DNA of 64,000 nucleotides from Strix aluco (GCF_031877795.1 NC_133970.1:48490828-48554827); one strand, 5' to 3'; positions 37,015 to 47,298 are shown, numbered from the stretch's first letter. Notes: generated from the letters alone by a model not told the origin. A program made the numbers and translations.

Positions 37015-38968
37015 TTAGGTGCTACTTTCATCTTCATTCTTGTAAACAATTTCTTTTTCACAATTTCGACATTTATTATAGCACTCACAATAATGATTTT
37101 CGCGTGGCATAATACATTCACAATAATTTTCATCTTCATTATTAGATACACTTTCATATTCTACTCTCGAGGTTAAAATAAGCAATTTAGCTGCGTCAAA
37201 CCGTTCTTTAATAAAATGAAAAATATAGCGTAATATACAAGGCCCAAATATAAGTCCCAGGATCAACATAATAAGCGGTCCTGCTAAAGCCGACAACAAA
37301 GTGGTTAGCCAAGGTGAAACATTAAACCAGTTTTCATACCATGACCTGCCCGCTTCACGATCCTTTCTACGTTGGTCTAACCTTTTCTGAAGTTCGGACA
37401 TGGTGTCTTGGACGACTCCCGTATGGTCAGCAAAAGAACAACATTCTTCACTGAGAGCTACACATAACCCTCCTTCCTTCAAAAACAATAGGTCTAATCC
37501 TCTTCTATTTTGTAGTACTACTTCTGATAAAGACTTTACTGAAGTGGCTAAATTTTGGATAGATTGTTCTATTTTTGCTAAATCCTCATCTACAGCCATT
37601 TGCAAACTTTGTAATTCCTGACCTTGTACTAGAGAGGCTATACCTGTGCCTGCTCCAACTCCACCCGCTATCAGTAGTGTAGCTAGGGTTACCGCTGTAA
37701 TTGGTTCTCGTTTTTGTCTATTCCGGTCTCCCTCAAAGTGGTGCAATATTTCTTCCGAGGTGTGATAGATTAGACGAGGAACAATAATTACCTGCACGCA
37801 AAACTGAGATTGATTAAACACGTTTAGAGATAGACAAGGCGTTATTCCGATGTCTGAACAAACCCATTTAGCTCCTGGTGTCGGGATAGCCCATTTGTCC
37901 TTTTGATTTTTGTGTTTCTCTATATTGATATTAGTGACTGTTCGGTTGCATAAAGGCTGATACTTTTCGGGCACTGTACCTATACATTTTCCTTGACCCG
38001 TTACTAATTGAATAGTAATTCCTTGCGTATGATTCCTCCGGCCATCCCATGGACATTCTCGTGGGTTTGAACCATTAGACCATCGAATCCTTCCTGGTTT
38101 TCCAATTGCCTCAAAATATGGTGGTCTAATATTATAACATAACCAGCATTCTTCAGTTAAATTTGGTTTGCTTTCATTAAGGGTACGATAAGAGGCTTGC
38201 ATTAGATTCCATAAAGGGTCTTTGGATTCTAACAACTTTAAATCCCTGGATAAGGAGAATTCAGTCATGGTACCATTAGCTGTTTTCAAGAAGGAGTCTG
38301 GGGAAGAGGTTGCGATGTTCACGGGGACAACCTTTTTTTAGAGAAAGTGGGTGGATTCAGGACCGGATTTGGTCCTACTGGTAAAGGATCGTGGGGTATC
38401 CTTTCTTTTATTATTTTGAAAAAGCTTCCTCTATCTGCTCCAGGTTCCCAATATCTAATTCCCCAGGTACGGCCAATTAACCATGTGTCATCTTCTGGTT
38501 GTTTAACTTCAATTTCTATTCTGTCGCATTCTGATGGAGATGATTTCCCCCCCCTTACAGATCCCCAGACCCCGGAGCCGTCAGATCCATGTTGTGGTGG
38601 AATGCAACCTGGAGGTCCCCAAGTGATACTTATATATTTATCTCCTTTTGTTGGCCAGTCTGAGGCTATTGTCTCGCAACCCCAATAACCGCAATAAAAA
38701 TGGCCTGGATAGTTGCAATAACTCTTTCCAGGATTGGAAGCTGGACACACATAGAAGGCTTTGGAGTTGGCTTCCGTCGCCTCCCAGCCTCTCTGGATAT
38801 CGACCGGAATCATTGAGACTAATTGGACAGTAAAATTCCAATTTCCCGGAGAGGTCTGGTTTTGTATTAGTCTAGATTCCTGTAAATTATATAGTTTCCA
38901 GAGCATTGGTTCATGGGGGTTTCCATTTGCTTGGGTTATTATCAATAACAAAACTAGCGGTACACCAG
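37015..38968 (-). pseudogene. env: ERV-2 env, frameshifted surface and transmembrane parts
   Basis: The downstream frame (37015 to about 38333) carries, by residue of its 435-residue stretch, a CWLC isomerisation-type motif at 59-62, a furin-like RQKR at 202-205, a glycine-rich fusion peptide right after it, an immunosuppressive-like segment at 270-286, a CX6CC motif at 287-295 and a membrane anchor near 345-365. This is a typical gammaretroviral arrangement. Its cytoplasmic tail is rich in cysteine. The upstream frame (38319-38968) carries the N-terminal surface domain. The two are offset by one base at a seven-T run (38333-38339), and the leader is in yet another frame across an eight-A run (38969-38976). 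As assembled, one complete Env cannot be read. Both breaks fall on homopolymers, so sequencing error is possible. Confidence 0.9.
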
Positions 38969-39138
38969 AAAAAAAAGGTGTCTGTCAATTTTGCCAATTT
39001 AAGTATATTTTTATCATCCCTGGGGAAGTTTGGCCATTGTTGCTTTTGTGTCCCATTGTTCTGATTCTTTTCTCCACAGTTTGTTCCTCCTCTGCCTCGC
39101 CCGTCGACTCGGTTGCTTCGAGCCACGGGGTGTACCAT
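38911..39138 (-). pseudogene. Possible ERV-2 env leader
   Basis: A 75-residue minus-strand frame starts at an ATG (39138), is rich in Arg, Gly and Asn, and runs into the env signal-peptide region, where it goes out of frame at the eight-A run (38969-38976). Its position upstream of the surface domain suggests the env leader. The overlapping frame at 39014-39247 is an alternative. Confidence 0.4.
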
Positions 39139-39416
39139 CTTCTCGGCAGCAAGGGAATTCTTCAGGAGAACAGCTGTTTCGGGCTTTCTGCCTGTTTATA
39201 TAGGCTTCCCACTTTACAGCTTTAACTAATGGGATGAGGCAAGGCACAGTTGGTACTTCCCTTCTTACACTTTATAGCCAAGATTTCAGTTACAAAGGGG
39301 ATTGGTTCGTTGGAATAGTAACAATAATATTGAGGGTTTATTCCTTTGGCAAAAATTTCCCACCACTCATGGGATTCTTAAATAATTTCTTGTTTAGACT
39401 CTAATTGCTTTGATTT

Positions 39417-39641
39417 TCACTCAGTGAGAGTTCTTTGGATTTTCCAACATTGTGTGCAAACCCCTATTGAAGGGTATCCACATTCACAGTGAGTCCACCA
39501 TTTATCCTGGCATACCATACACTTGGAACAAGCAAACGGATAACAATTGCAGTTCAAATTATTACACTTAATTCGTATATCTAGAGTGTTTATATTATTT
39601 ATATCAACATATTTTCTATATTCAATATTGTGTGGTTGCAT
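39417..39641 (-). CDS. Unrecognised 74-residue cysteine-rich ORF in ERV-2
   Basis: This frame lies in the gap between pol (ends 39780) and env, begins at an ATG and ends TGA. I do not recognise it. The last 50 residues contain ten cysteines (26, 31, 33, 38, 41, 44, 52, 54, 62, 65) plus His51, including CSKCMVC, HCEC and CTQC. The spacing could form two zinc-binding sites in the manner of a zinc ribbon or RING-like fold. The first 25 residues are hydrophilic and Asn/Ile-rich. It has no signal peptide or membrane segment. It could be an accessory gene, a captured host fragment, or chance. The number of paired cysteines makes chance less attractive, but the expression signal is unknown. Confidence 0.4.
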   Translation of the reverse strand: MQPHNIEYRKYVDINNINTLDIRIKCNNLNCNCYPFACSKCMVCQDKWWTHCECGYPSIGVCTQCWKIQRTLTE

Positions 39642-39779
39642 GAGTTTAACAATTTCCTTTAGTACATTTTGTATGCTTCCATATATAATATACGAAGAGA
39701 GAAATAATTATTGCGAATATAAACAACAATACACACTTTATACCAAAAGGTAATGCGACAAAATGATCAAGCAAAGTCT

Positions 39780-41732
39780 TTATCTTTTCAGGGTTATCTT
39801 GGTGTCACCTGGAGTACTGATTACTTTCCAGTGGGGTCTTGTCACTGGGCCTTTAACGCGACTGGCATGAGTCCATCCACGCTCAGCAGTCCGGACAGCT
39901 GTTTCTGTTGTAAGCAAAACAAGATAAGGTCCCTCCCAATTGGGTTTTAGGGTTTCTTCTTTCCATGTTTTAACTAATATCCAGTCCCCCGGTTTGAAAG
40001 TGTGAATTTTTAAGTCCAATGGGGGTCGTTGCACAATCAGTCCATGTTCCCAAAGTTTGTTACGATGCTCTGCTAATTGTGAAACATATTCATTAATTAC
40101 ACGATCTCGAATTAAAACATTTGTTTGTGGACTTTCAATTCTATAGGACATTCCATATACCATCTCAAACGCTGATATTCCTATATCTGCTCGGGGTCTG
40201 GTTCTGAGTATTAATAGTGCCATGGGTAGGCACTTAATCCATGATAGTTTGGTTTCTATCATTAATTTAGTCAAAATAGTTTTGATTTCTCCATTCATCC
40301 TTTCAACTTTTCCCGAACTTTGTGGATGCCATGGCGTATGGTATTCCCACTTAATACCCAAGTTTTCTGCTAGATCTCTAACAATTTTTGACACAAAATG
40401 TGTTCCTCTGTCTGAGTCGATTACATCAGGTACTCCATATCTAGGTATAATGTGTTCAAGTAATACCTTAGTAACCTGGTTAGCAGTTGCCTTGGAGGTA
40501 GGAAAAGCCTCAACATAATGTGTTAAATGATCCACCATTACTAATAAATATTTGTAACGCCCTACTCTGGGTAGTTCAGTAAAATCCACTTGTATGTGTG
40601 AGAAAGGTCTGTATGCTGGGGAACGTCCTCCAAGAGGTTTTTGTCTCGTGTTGTTTCGATTAACCTTTTGACAGGTCTCGCAGGCTGCTGTGACTGTCTT
40701 TGCTATATTATATACGCCTATACAGGCAAACTGTTGATTGAAATGATCAACTAACGCCTGGGTTCCCCAGTGGGTTTTACTGTGTATTTTTGAAAATATT
40801 TCGAGTGCTATGCCCTTCGGCAAGACTTCTCTCCCATCTGGTAATACGTACTTACTATCCTGTTCCTTAGCTCCCATTTGTTCTAGTTTTTCCTTTTCTG
40901 CAGACTCAAAACTCAAATTTTTACTAACAGGTACTTGTTGTATAGTCAAAATCGTATTATAATTGCCTGCCACTCGTTTTGCTTCTATATCAGCTGCGTT
41001 ATTTCCCCTGACTTGATAATTTGTACCTCGCTGGTGTCCCTTTATATGTACAACTGCTATTTTATTCGGCACTTTCAATGCCCCCAGAACTCGCCGAATT
41101 AATTCCGGGTGTATCAATTCTTTTCCTTGTGAGTTAATAAATCCTCTTTCCTCCCATATTTTTCCAAAGGTATGTACCACTCCAAACGCATAGCGTGAGT
41201 CTGTATATATAGTTCCATCCTTTCCCTTCAGTGACACTAATGCTTTCCACAATGCATACAGCTCACAGGCTTGAGCTGACCAGCTGGCACTCAGGGGGCC
41301 TGATTCTATTGTCTTAAATTCTCCTTTTTCCAACTTAACGATGGCATATCCGGACAATCGTTTACCTTCCACTATTCGTGATGACCCATCTATAAATAAT
41401 ACTTCTCCACATTGTAGTTCAACAATTAAATCCTGTCCCAACAGATTAAATTCTGCTTCAGGGACGAGCAAGAGTTCACCCATTCCAAATTTATTTTCAG
41501 TTTCGAATATCACATTTTTGATTTTGCTTACTTTAAAGGGTTCTCCTTTTGCCCCTATTACTTGTACTTTTTCAGGGGAAGCTTTACATCCCTCAGGTAT
41601 TTGCCTAATAGTCGATTTCTCAGCCCCTGTGTCTACTAAAAAGGTGAACTCTTGTTTATGGGGACCTATTTTTAACTTTATCAAGGGCTCATGATGACTC
41701 CGGTCCCCTAAAATATAGAGCCCCTGACTCTC
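39780..41732 (-). pseudogene. pol: ERV-2 pol: protease-RNase H-integrase, RT deleted
   Basis: The frame is open from just after the gag UAG to 39780 (the ORF from 41684 is 634 residues). It starts with a retropepsin (LVDTGAEKS near residue 17, LLGQDLI near 80) and then passes within a few residues into RNase H (LFIDGSS, ACELYALW, IYTDSRYAF), skipping the entire reverse transcriptase. Integrase follows, with an HHCC domain (HWGTQALVDHF, then CETCQ), catalytic QVDF, DSDRGTHF and SSGKVERMN segments, and a C-terminal WEGPY motif. The junction is near 41405-41415. A gammaretroviral RT would occupy roughly 1.5 kb here. The deletion kept the reading frame. The protease, RNase H and integrase catalytic residues that I can see are present. 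Confidence 0.9.
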
Positions 41733-43151
41733 CTATTCTGCTTTCAATATTTCCTCATCTCTGATCCTTTCTCTGCAATTCTTCTTTATGTGTCCCTTCT
41801 TTCCACAGTAAAAACAACATCTCTGTTCCTTCTTTACTACTGTGTTCCCTTGTTTTATTCCAGCAGATCTGTGTTCACCAGTCCGCCCGTTGCGATCCTC
41901 TCTGACAGCTGCTACCATCATTTTTACTTGTCGCTTGCTGCTCTCTTCTTCCCGCCTTACGTAGACTTTCTGAGCTTCCCTCAATAATTCATCCAACCCT
42001 CTATTTTGCCAGTCTTCTAGCTTTTCAATCTTTTTTCTGATATCTTCCCATGATTTTGCTACAAACTGAGTTTTTAGGAGCGCTTGCCCTAAAGGGTCGT
42101 CTGGATTTACCCCAGAGTACAGTTGAAGGACTTTCCTCAGTCGTTCCAGCCACTCAGTAGGGCTCTCATCTTTCTTTTGCATTTCATTAAATGCTTTATT
42201 GATATTCTGGCCACGGGGTACTGCTTCTCTAATCCCCTGAATTACTATAGTTCTCAGATCTTGCATATGAGTTCTATGCACCGGATCCTGATTATCCCAG
42301 TTAGGTCTTTGGAGTGGCCATTTGATATCTGCTTGGGGTCCCTGGGCATGCTGAACATCCCACAGTCTCATTCCTGCTCGTCTAATCATATCTCTTTCCT
42401 CGGTAGTAAATAATTGACCAAGGATAGATTGCATCTCATCCCAAGTATAAAGGTTTGGTCCCAAAAATTGATCTAATCTTTCTGCCACTCCAAGTGGGTC
42501 CTCAATCAAGTTTCCCATCTCGGTTCTTTTAAAATCTCGTAGGTCAGCCGAGTTTAGGGGTATAGAAATATATCCAATCATAGGCTGAGGTCCCCCCATG
42601 GGCATTTCCCTTAGAGGATACATCTGAGCTGCCCCTTTTTGACTTCTAGTCACGCGTCTAGGAGGAGGGGAAGACCCTTGTTCCGACTCCGGTGGGGGAG
42701 TGGGAGCTCTGGGGACCTCGGGAGGGGCTGCGGGAGCAGGAGGAGGAATGTAAGGAGGGGGGGTTAGAAGGGTTTCGTCTAACTCTTCCTGCTTTTTCTT
42801 TTGTTTAGTTTTTACTTCATTCAGTAGGTAAAGTTTAGCTCCCGGTCTTTTTATCCATACTTCCGCATACTGACTCTCCTCCGGTTTAAGGGGTTTTTTA
42901 TTATTGACCCAGAGGTTTAATTGCTGTCTTACCCAATCTTCTTCTGACCCATAGACTGGCCAAAAGGTATTTTTAGAAATCTTCTTCCCTCCCCATATCT
43001 TAGTACAGTATTCTATCATTTTCTGCTTATCTTTCCCTAGGGTTCCAGGGAAATACCTCCAATTGTCTAAGACATATGCCAAAGGGGTATTCTTAGGTAC
43101 AGTGTGTACCCTTGCCATGGGAGTCGAAGGCTTGCTGCCCTTCGCCCCCAT
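41733..43151 (-). CDS. gag: ERV-2 Gag polyprotein, intact frame
   Basis: I place the start at the ATG at 43151 because it gives an MGAKGS myristoylation-type N terminus; the ten codons upstream are open but begin at GTG. The order is matrix, a proline-rich linker with a PPPY late-domain motif, a capsid starting near YPLREMP with a major-homology-like ESPTEWLERL segment, then nucleocapsid with one CCHC knuckle (CFYCGKKGHIKKNC). The frame ends in UAG at 41733-41735 and pol continues in the same frame, the gammaretroviral readthrough arrangement. About 472 residues, normal for a gamma-like Gag. It shows no internal stops. Confidence 0.9.
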   Translation of the reverse strand: MGAKGSKPSTPMARVHTVPKNTPLAYVLDNWRYFPGTLGKDKQKMIEYCTKIWGGKKISKNTFWPVYGSEEDWVRQQLNLWVNNKKPLKPEESQYAEVWIKRPGAKLYLLNEVKTKQKKKQEELDETLLTPPPYIPPPAPAAPPEVPRAPTPPPESEQGSSPPPRRVTRSQKGAAQMYPLREMPMGGPQPMIGYISIPLNSADLRDFKRTEMGNLIEDPLGVAERLDQFLGPNLYTWDEMQSILGQLFTTEERDMIRRAGMRLWDVQHAQGPQADIKWPLQRPNWDNQDPVHRTHMQDLRTIVIQGIREAVPRGQNINKAFNEMQKKDESPTEWLERLRKVLQLYSGVNPDDPLGQALLKTQFVAKSWEDIRKKIEKLEDWQNRGLDELLREAQKVYVRREEESSKRQVKMMVAAVREDRNGRTGEHRSAGIKQGNTVVKKEQRCCFYCGKKGHIKKNCRERIRDEEILKAE

Positions 43152-43525
43152 CTTCTGGAATATCCACAAACATACACTCACTCACTCCCCTTGTTCCTGG
43201 CCCAATCCCTCGTGGGAGATGGGAAACGCAGTACTTAAGAGTCCACACTCGCTTGGTTCAGTATATCGAACCTCTCATTCGTTATATTCCAGGAAACCCA
43301 GTCCCGCCCGAACAGCAAACCTGCGAACAAATTAGCAATATACTTACGCGTCCTGCGTCTTCGTCCGGACTCCCGTGCACAGAATTTTATGGGATTTTAC
43401 CGGTTTCTCCTTTGCTCACTATTCTAGAATTTAGGTTCGTCGGTAAGGTTGAGGTAGGCTGTCAGTCGCGGGGCCGCGGATTGCCGCGGGGCGCCTCCCC
43501 GGAGGACAGAAGCCCACCGTTCCTT

Positions 43526-43543
43526 ATCCGAGTCACGGCACCA
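43526..43543 (-). other. ERV-2 primer-binding site, tRNA-His
   Basis: On the minus strand the site is TGGTGCCGTGACTCGGAT, the tRNA-His-complementary sequence known from HERV-H-like elements. It lies five bases from the 5' LTR. Confidence 0.9.
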
Positions 43544-43548
43544 GGAAT

Positions 43549-44071
43549 TGTTATAAATTGAGACCACAATGGACTATAATTCACTCTTTATTAATTATAG
43601 CAAGTAGAATATGAGCAAAGACAGCGCTGGACAGCAGGGGAGTCTGCGCTCCGCCAACTGCCGTACTGAGTAGTTCAAATAGTCCCCTTTTATACATCTT
43701 TACTTCCGTGCTCATGAGGTAGTGGAGGTACTCCGCGCATGCTTCAGTTGTTGTTAGGGGGGGTCGTTTCCTGCCTCCTGGTATTTGTTGAGGCTGAAGT
43801 AAGAAGTCTTCCCTCTTTGTCTCATAGTTGATCTTTCACTCATATATCCTTATATGGGGCTGTCTTGTCCTGTTTCTTGTCGCTTCCTGGAAATCTGGCG
43901 GTTATCTTGCATGAGCAGTATCTGGTTCAGTTTGTGTGAGCGATTGCAGTTATCTTATCTCACACAGGCGGCGTCCAGTGGTTGTTTGCATGAGTGGTTT
44001 CTGTCGTCTAATTTTACATTGAGCTTAACATAAATCTTAATAAACAATACCTTAGTCCACAGTTTCTCACA
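43549..44071 (-). repeat. 5' LTR of ERV-2
   Basis: The plus strand runs from TGTTATAAATTG to AGTTTCTCACA, nearly identical to the 3' LTR. GTAT follows at 44072. Confidence 0.95.
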
Positions 44072-44563
44072 GTATGTTGAGTGCTCTTAGTAGAAGTGTT
44101 GACATTAAAAGACATTTTATTTGGTTCTATATAAAATTAATTTAAGCATCAATAGGACATCCATGCATTATATCCTCTACTTAATATGTCACAAATGTAA
44201 TTCCATGTGAGTATTTGCCAGTTAAATGTATTTTTACTGCAGCCTGTGCCATTTTATAATTTGATCACTGGCTTGGAAAAAATGTAATACCATTGCAAAC
44301 AGAATTTACAATTGACATAAAGACTGAGAAGTGGAAGAGGGACGGGCTGCTGATACACAGTGATCTGGAGGGCTCTGTGGCATTGGCAGTGGGCAAGCAA
44401 CGTGCTTTTCAGAAAAGCCAACTGTAAGATCATGCTCCTGAGCACAAATGCAAACCAGGCTGTGAGAGACTGAAATGTCAAATGATTGTCTCAAAGTTTG
44501 CTTGTGTGTGTGCTTTGAGTCACGGGGCGGTGTAGGTAATGCCTCAATCCTCAAGGACCAGCT
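44072..44563. other. Unique sequence, possible old CR1 fragment
   Basis: No gene is seen. A segment at about 44380-44470 ('aagccaactgtaagatcatg', then 'agcacaaatgcaaa') weakly resembles the CR1 RT region around 'KAKCKVLHL', with frameshifts. I would not call it without an alignment. Confidence 0.4.
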
Positions 44564-45303
44564 GTGGCCTTTGGATTAGTCTAAGGAATGTCCCCCAAGG
44601 AAGCGGGAATGTATTGAAGGATGCACCCCCCACTCCCTTGCAGTTGTATTGACAAACTCCTTAGATAAGCCTCAAAGGGCCAGACATGGACTGAGTGAAA
44701 CCAACTGTTTCCCCTCAAGCACAAGGACTGCTAATCACTGGCTCTATTGTGTAAACCAGACACCATGCTTGCCTTGCTAATGACTTTGCACTTTCGCCAT
44801 TAAACTGATAAGAGGTGAGCATTTCTGCCCCAGAAGCCGGATGATTGCTCAAGAAGCATAAAGTCAGCAAAAACCTGTGGGAACAGAGGAAAAAACAAAG
44901 GTGGGCAGGGTGAGTATGCAGAACCCATGCTCCACCTTTTTCTTCATCTCTCATGGAAAGGAGTTTGTGGAACACCTGCCCCTCCCCGTCTAGTATGCTA
45001 ATCAGCTGATAAAATGAACTTAGAAGGCAACAGAAAACTTTGCTGTGTGTGCACCCACCACTGAAGAACTGAAGACTGAGGACCATCTGGACACTGCTGG
45101 ATCCATGGTGGTGACTATTCTTGCGACTCTATTCCGGATGCGTGCTTGATTTCTGTCTTTTCCTTCCATTCTGTCCTATCGCTACCACTCTTCACTTTTA
45201 ATAACAAAAACTGTTTTGGGTGTACGGCATTTGACCTCGTTTGTGTCTTAATCTCACTTTTGGGATCATATCGAAACCTCTCCTGACATTGGATTGGGAC
45301 ACA
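44564..45303 (+). mobile_element. Probable solo LTR, unclassified
   Basis: The stretch begins TGTGGCCTTT and ends ATTGGGACA or GGGACACA. It shows a graded layout like an LTR: U3-like first half, 'cttttaataacaaaaactg' near 45197, and a T-rich U5-like end. CAGC before and CAGG after could be a 4-bp duplication with one change. The provirus at 45311 starts a few bases beyond. No second copy lies in the window to confirm the edges. Confidence 0.5.
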
Positions 45304-45310
45304 GGCTTAC

Positions 45311-45693
45311 TGCCGACGCGGAAGTCTCGGACACAACTTAGATGACCAATGTGATCAAGTTGATGCCACTTTATTAAAGGTTACACAGCAATTTATACTC
45401 TATCTCAAACTTCACGCGCCGCTATCTTATTGCTAATAGGCTAAAGCTACTTGTTCACGCGCCCTTTTGCCCCCTATGATTGGTCCCGGTGTGGCGTCCA
45501 CGCGATGCTCTCCCCCCAGGTAGGCCCCCTGTTTTCGACATTCCAACATCTTTATCTCTTGGGAAGGAATGTAGTTTCTCAGGCCGTCTCGGCCTTGTTT
45601 TTGTCCTTGAACACAGCTGCAGCTTGTTGTTACAGTGAGGCCCCTCGGTTTGGATCGCTCATAATATGTCCGTTATTTTCCAGCCATTCCACA
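45311..45693 (-). repeat. 3' LTR of ERV-3
   Basis: The plus strand runs from TGCCGACGCG to AGCCATTCCACA. The minus strand has a TATA-like 'gagtataaattg' and AATAAA in 'cctttaataaagtgg'. Compared with the 5' LTR it has four substitutions and a 3-bp GTT difference. Confidence 0.95.
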
Positions 45694-45695
45694 AA

Positions 45696-45712
45696 TCCCC
45701 CTTTTTGTTTTT
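45696..45712 (-). other. ERV-3 polypurine tract
   Basis: On the minus strand a mostly A run ending in five G residues lies two bases before the 3' LTR, the expected position of the plus-strand primer. A C interrupts the A run. Confidence 0.75.
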
Positions 45713-45749
45713 GAGCGATCCAGACTTCTCTTTTCTTAAACATTTGTTC

Positions 45750-46598
45750 ACCCAGACTATTCAACATCCGTCACAAACACTGAAACAGACAGGGAAGAAG
45801 CAACATCAAGATTAGTAAACCTACTAGCACTATCAATACTCTTTTGACCAAGGTCTGCAACCAGCCCCTCATCCCGAGTCTAGTTGTCCAAGATAACAAG
45901 GACCACTGACAGGTCGTACAGGAATACCAGGCCATGCTCTATCCCCACAAATCAGAAAACACTCCAGGTGGAAGTTTAAAGCCTCCGGTGGTTTCTACGG
46001 AGAATCCTCCTGTTTTCAAATGATTCCAAGAAGAATGCCCTGTCACATTTTGACAACCTACAAATAAATCTCGGTGACCATTCTGAGCTAACCAAATATG
46101 TCATGGGTCACCAAACCAAACCACTCCTGTGCCATTCACTGGCTGCAGCTGAGGAACCACATTATGGCAATTTGGCATCTCCGTAACATCAACATACTTA
46201 ACAGGTGTAACACTGGCCAACAAATCCAATTCTTGTAAGGGTAAAGAAGTTAACTGGTTTAGATTCTCAATGACTGTCTTTTGCCAAGCTGCATTACGCA
46301 TGGAGGGCCAATTTAAAATGAAACAACTATCATCATCTGGTCTGCCAATCAGGTCCACTCTCTGTTGTTTCCAATATCCTTCAAAATCAGTTTCATTTTC
46401 CTGCAACGGAATGCCAATTAAACAGGTCCTAAAAGGATCATCTGCTTGTTGTAGACTCAAACAGAAATCCTTTATCCCAGATGCGTTTGCCCAGGTTACC
46501 CAAATGGTTGCTCTGGGTTCGATGTCAAGAATCCCTTCATGGCTTAATGTGAGCCAAACTAGAACAAATGTGGCCCACATTTGACGTGTAGTCATCAT
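45750..46598 (-). pseudogene. env: ERV-3 env, collapsed
   Basis: A 165-residue frame starts at an ATG (46598) with a hydrophobic signal peptide (MWATFVLVWLTLS) and continues as a surface-glycoprotein-like segment with cysteines and an NETDF-type glycosylation site. It stops at a TGA (46098-46100). The same frame stays readable for another 50 or so codons to a TAG near 45943. Just before the LTR a hydrophobic stretch (LIVLVGLLILMLLL type, near 45790-45840) looks like the membrane anchor. The bulk of the surface subunit and the ectodomain of the transmembrane subunit are missing. No functional Env can be made. Confidence 0.75.
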
Positions 46599-46815
46599 TT
46601 CACTTTCCTTTCTCAGGTGTCCTGGTACACCTGCCAGCTTTGAGAGCCATTCTTTCCCAACACCACAACTCTTATCTACTATCTTATTGTTCTAATTAAC
46701 ACACTGCAAAGCCAAATGTCTACAAAGCTTCAAACTCAATTTCTGCTAGAATCCTTTATCTAAGGTTTTCAATTAAGCCTATAACTTTAACAAACTACCG
46801 CTGTTTTCTAAAAAA

Positions 46816-47298
46816 TTAAGCCTGCCTTTCTGTAACTAAAAGTGGATTGCTGATATGTTGGCTCGTTGGCAAATTCAGACAACCAGCTTGCTTCAGTATA
46901 AACTTCTGAACTGTGATAAGCGGCTGTATTCGAACAGCCGTGCAAAACGACTGCAAGCCCAGGAAAAGACAAAAGGCTTCTCTGTTTGCTGGATGTAGTG
47001 CTGTTAGCAACGAGGTCAGAACCAGGTTCAGTCGATGTTGATGTCTCTGAAGTGCCTCAAAACACAGGGTCCTCCGTCCAGTTTGCAGAGGCCTACGTAG
47101 ATGAATTATTACCTGTAAAAACACAAGCAGGAACCCCTGCCTAGGACCTGTGAGTGAGCCTAGTGCTCTGCGTCGTTCTTCCTGACTTCCCCTTTCCAGG
47201 GCCGCACCCATCGACTCGGTACCCATCTGACGCCAGTATCTGTAACAACACAAGCATATCCCCGACCGGTCATTCTTAGTTCTGCAGGTCCTCTCCAT
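46816..47298 (-). other. Unassigned ORF overlapping the pol end of ERV-3
   Basis: A 160-residue frame begins inside the last 46 codons of pol in another frame and runs into the 560-bp gap before env. Its N-terminal third is Arg/Cys-rich and is partly a shadow of pol. The rest has no recognisable domain. Betaretroviruses often begin env leaders or Rev-like factors here, but nothing in the sequence proves such a role. Confidence 0.25.

Larger units (their letters stand above)
36461..44071 (-). mobile_element. Gammaretrovirus-like provirus (ERV-2)
   Basis: The provirus is bounded by LTRs of 522 and 523 bp and by GTAT on both sides (36457-36460 and 44072-44075), a 4-bp duplication. In minus-strand order it has 5' LTR, tRNA-His primer site, gag, an in-frame UAG, protease-RNase H-integrase with no reverse transcriptase, a small cysteine-rich frame, env with frameshifts, purine tract and 3' LTR. 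The LTRs differ by about ten substitutions and one indel by eye (near 2%), so it is moderately young. Loss of RT means it could move only with help from another element. Confidence 0.95.

Noticed and set aside
44380-44470. Old CR1 RT fragment
   Set aside because: Resemblance is limited to a short frameshifted stretch; not claimed as a separate feature without an alignment.
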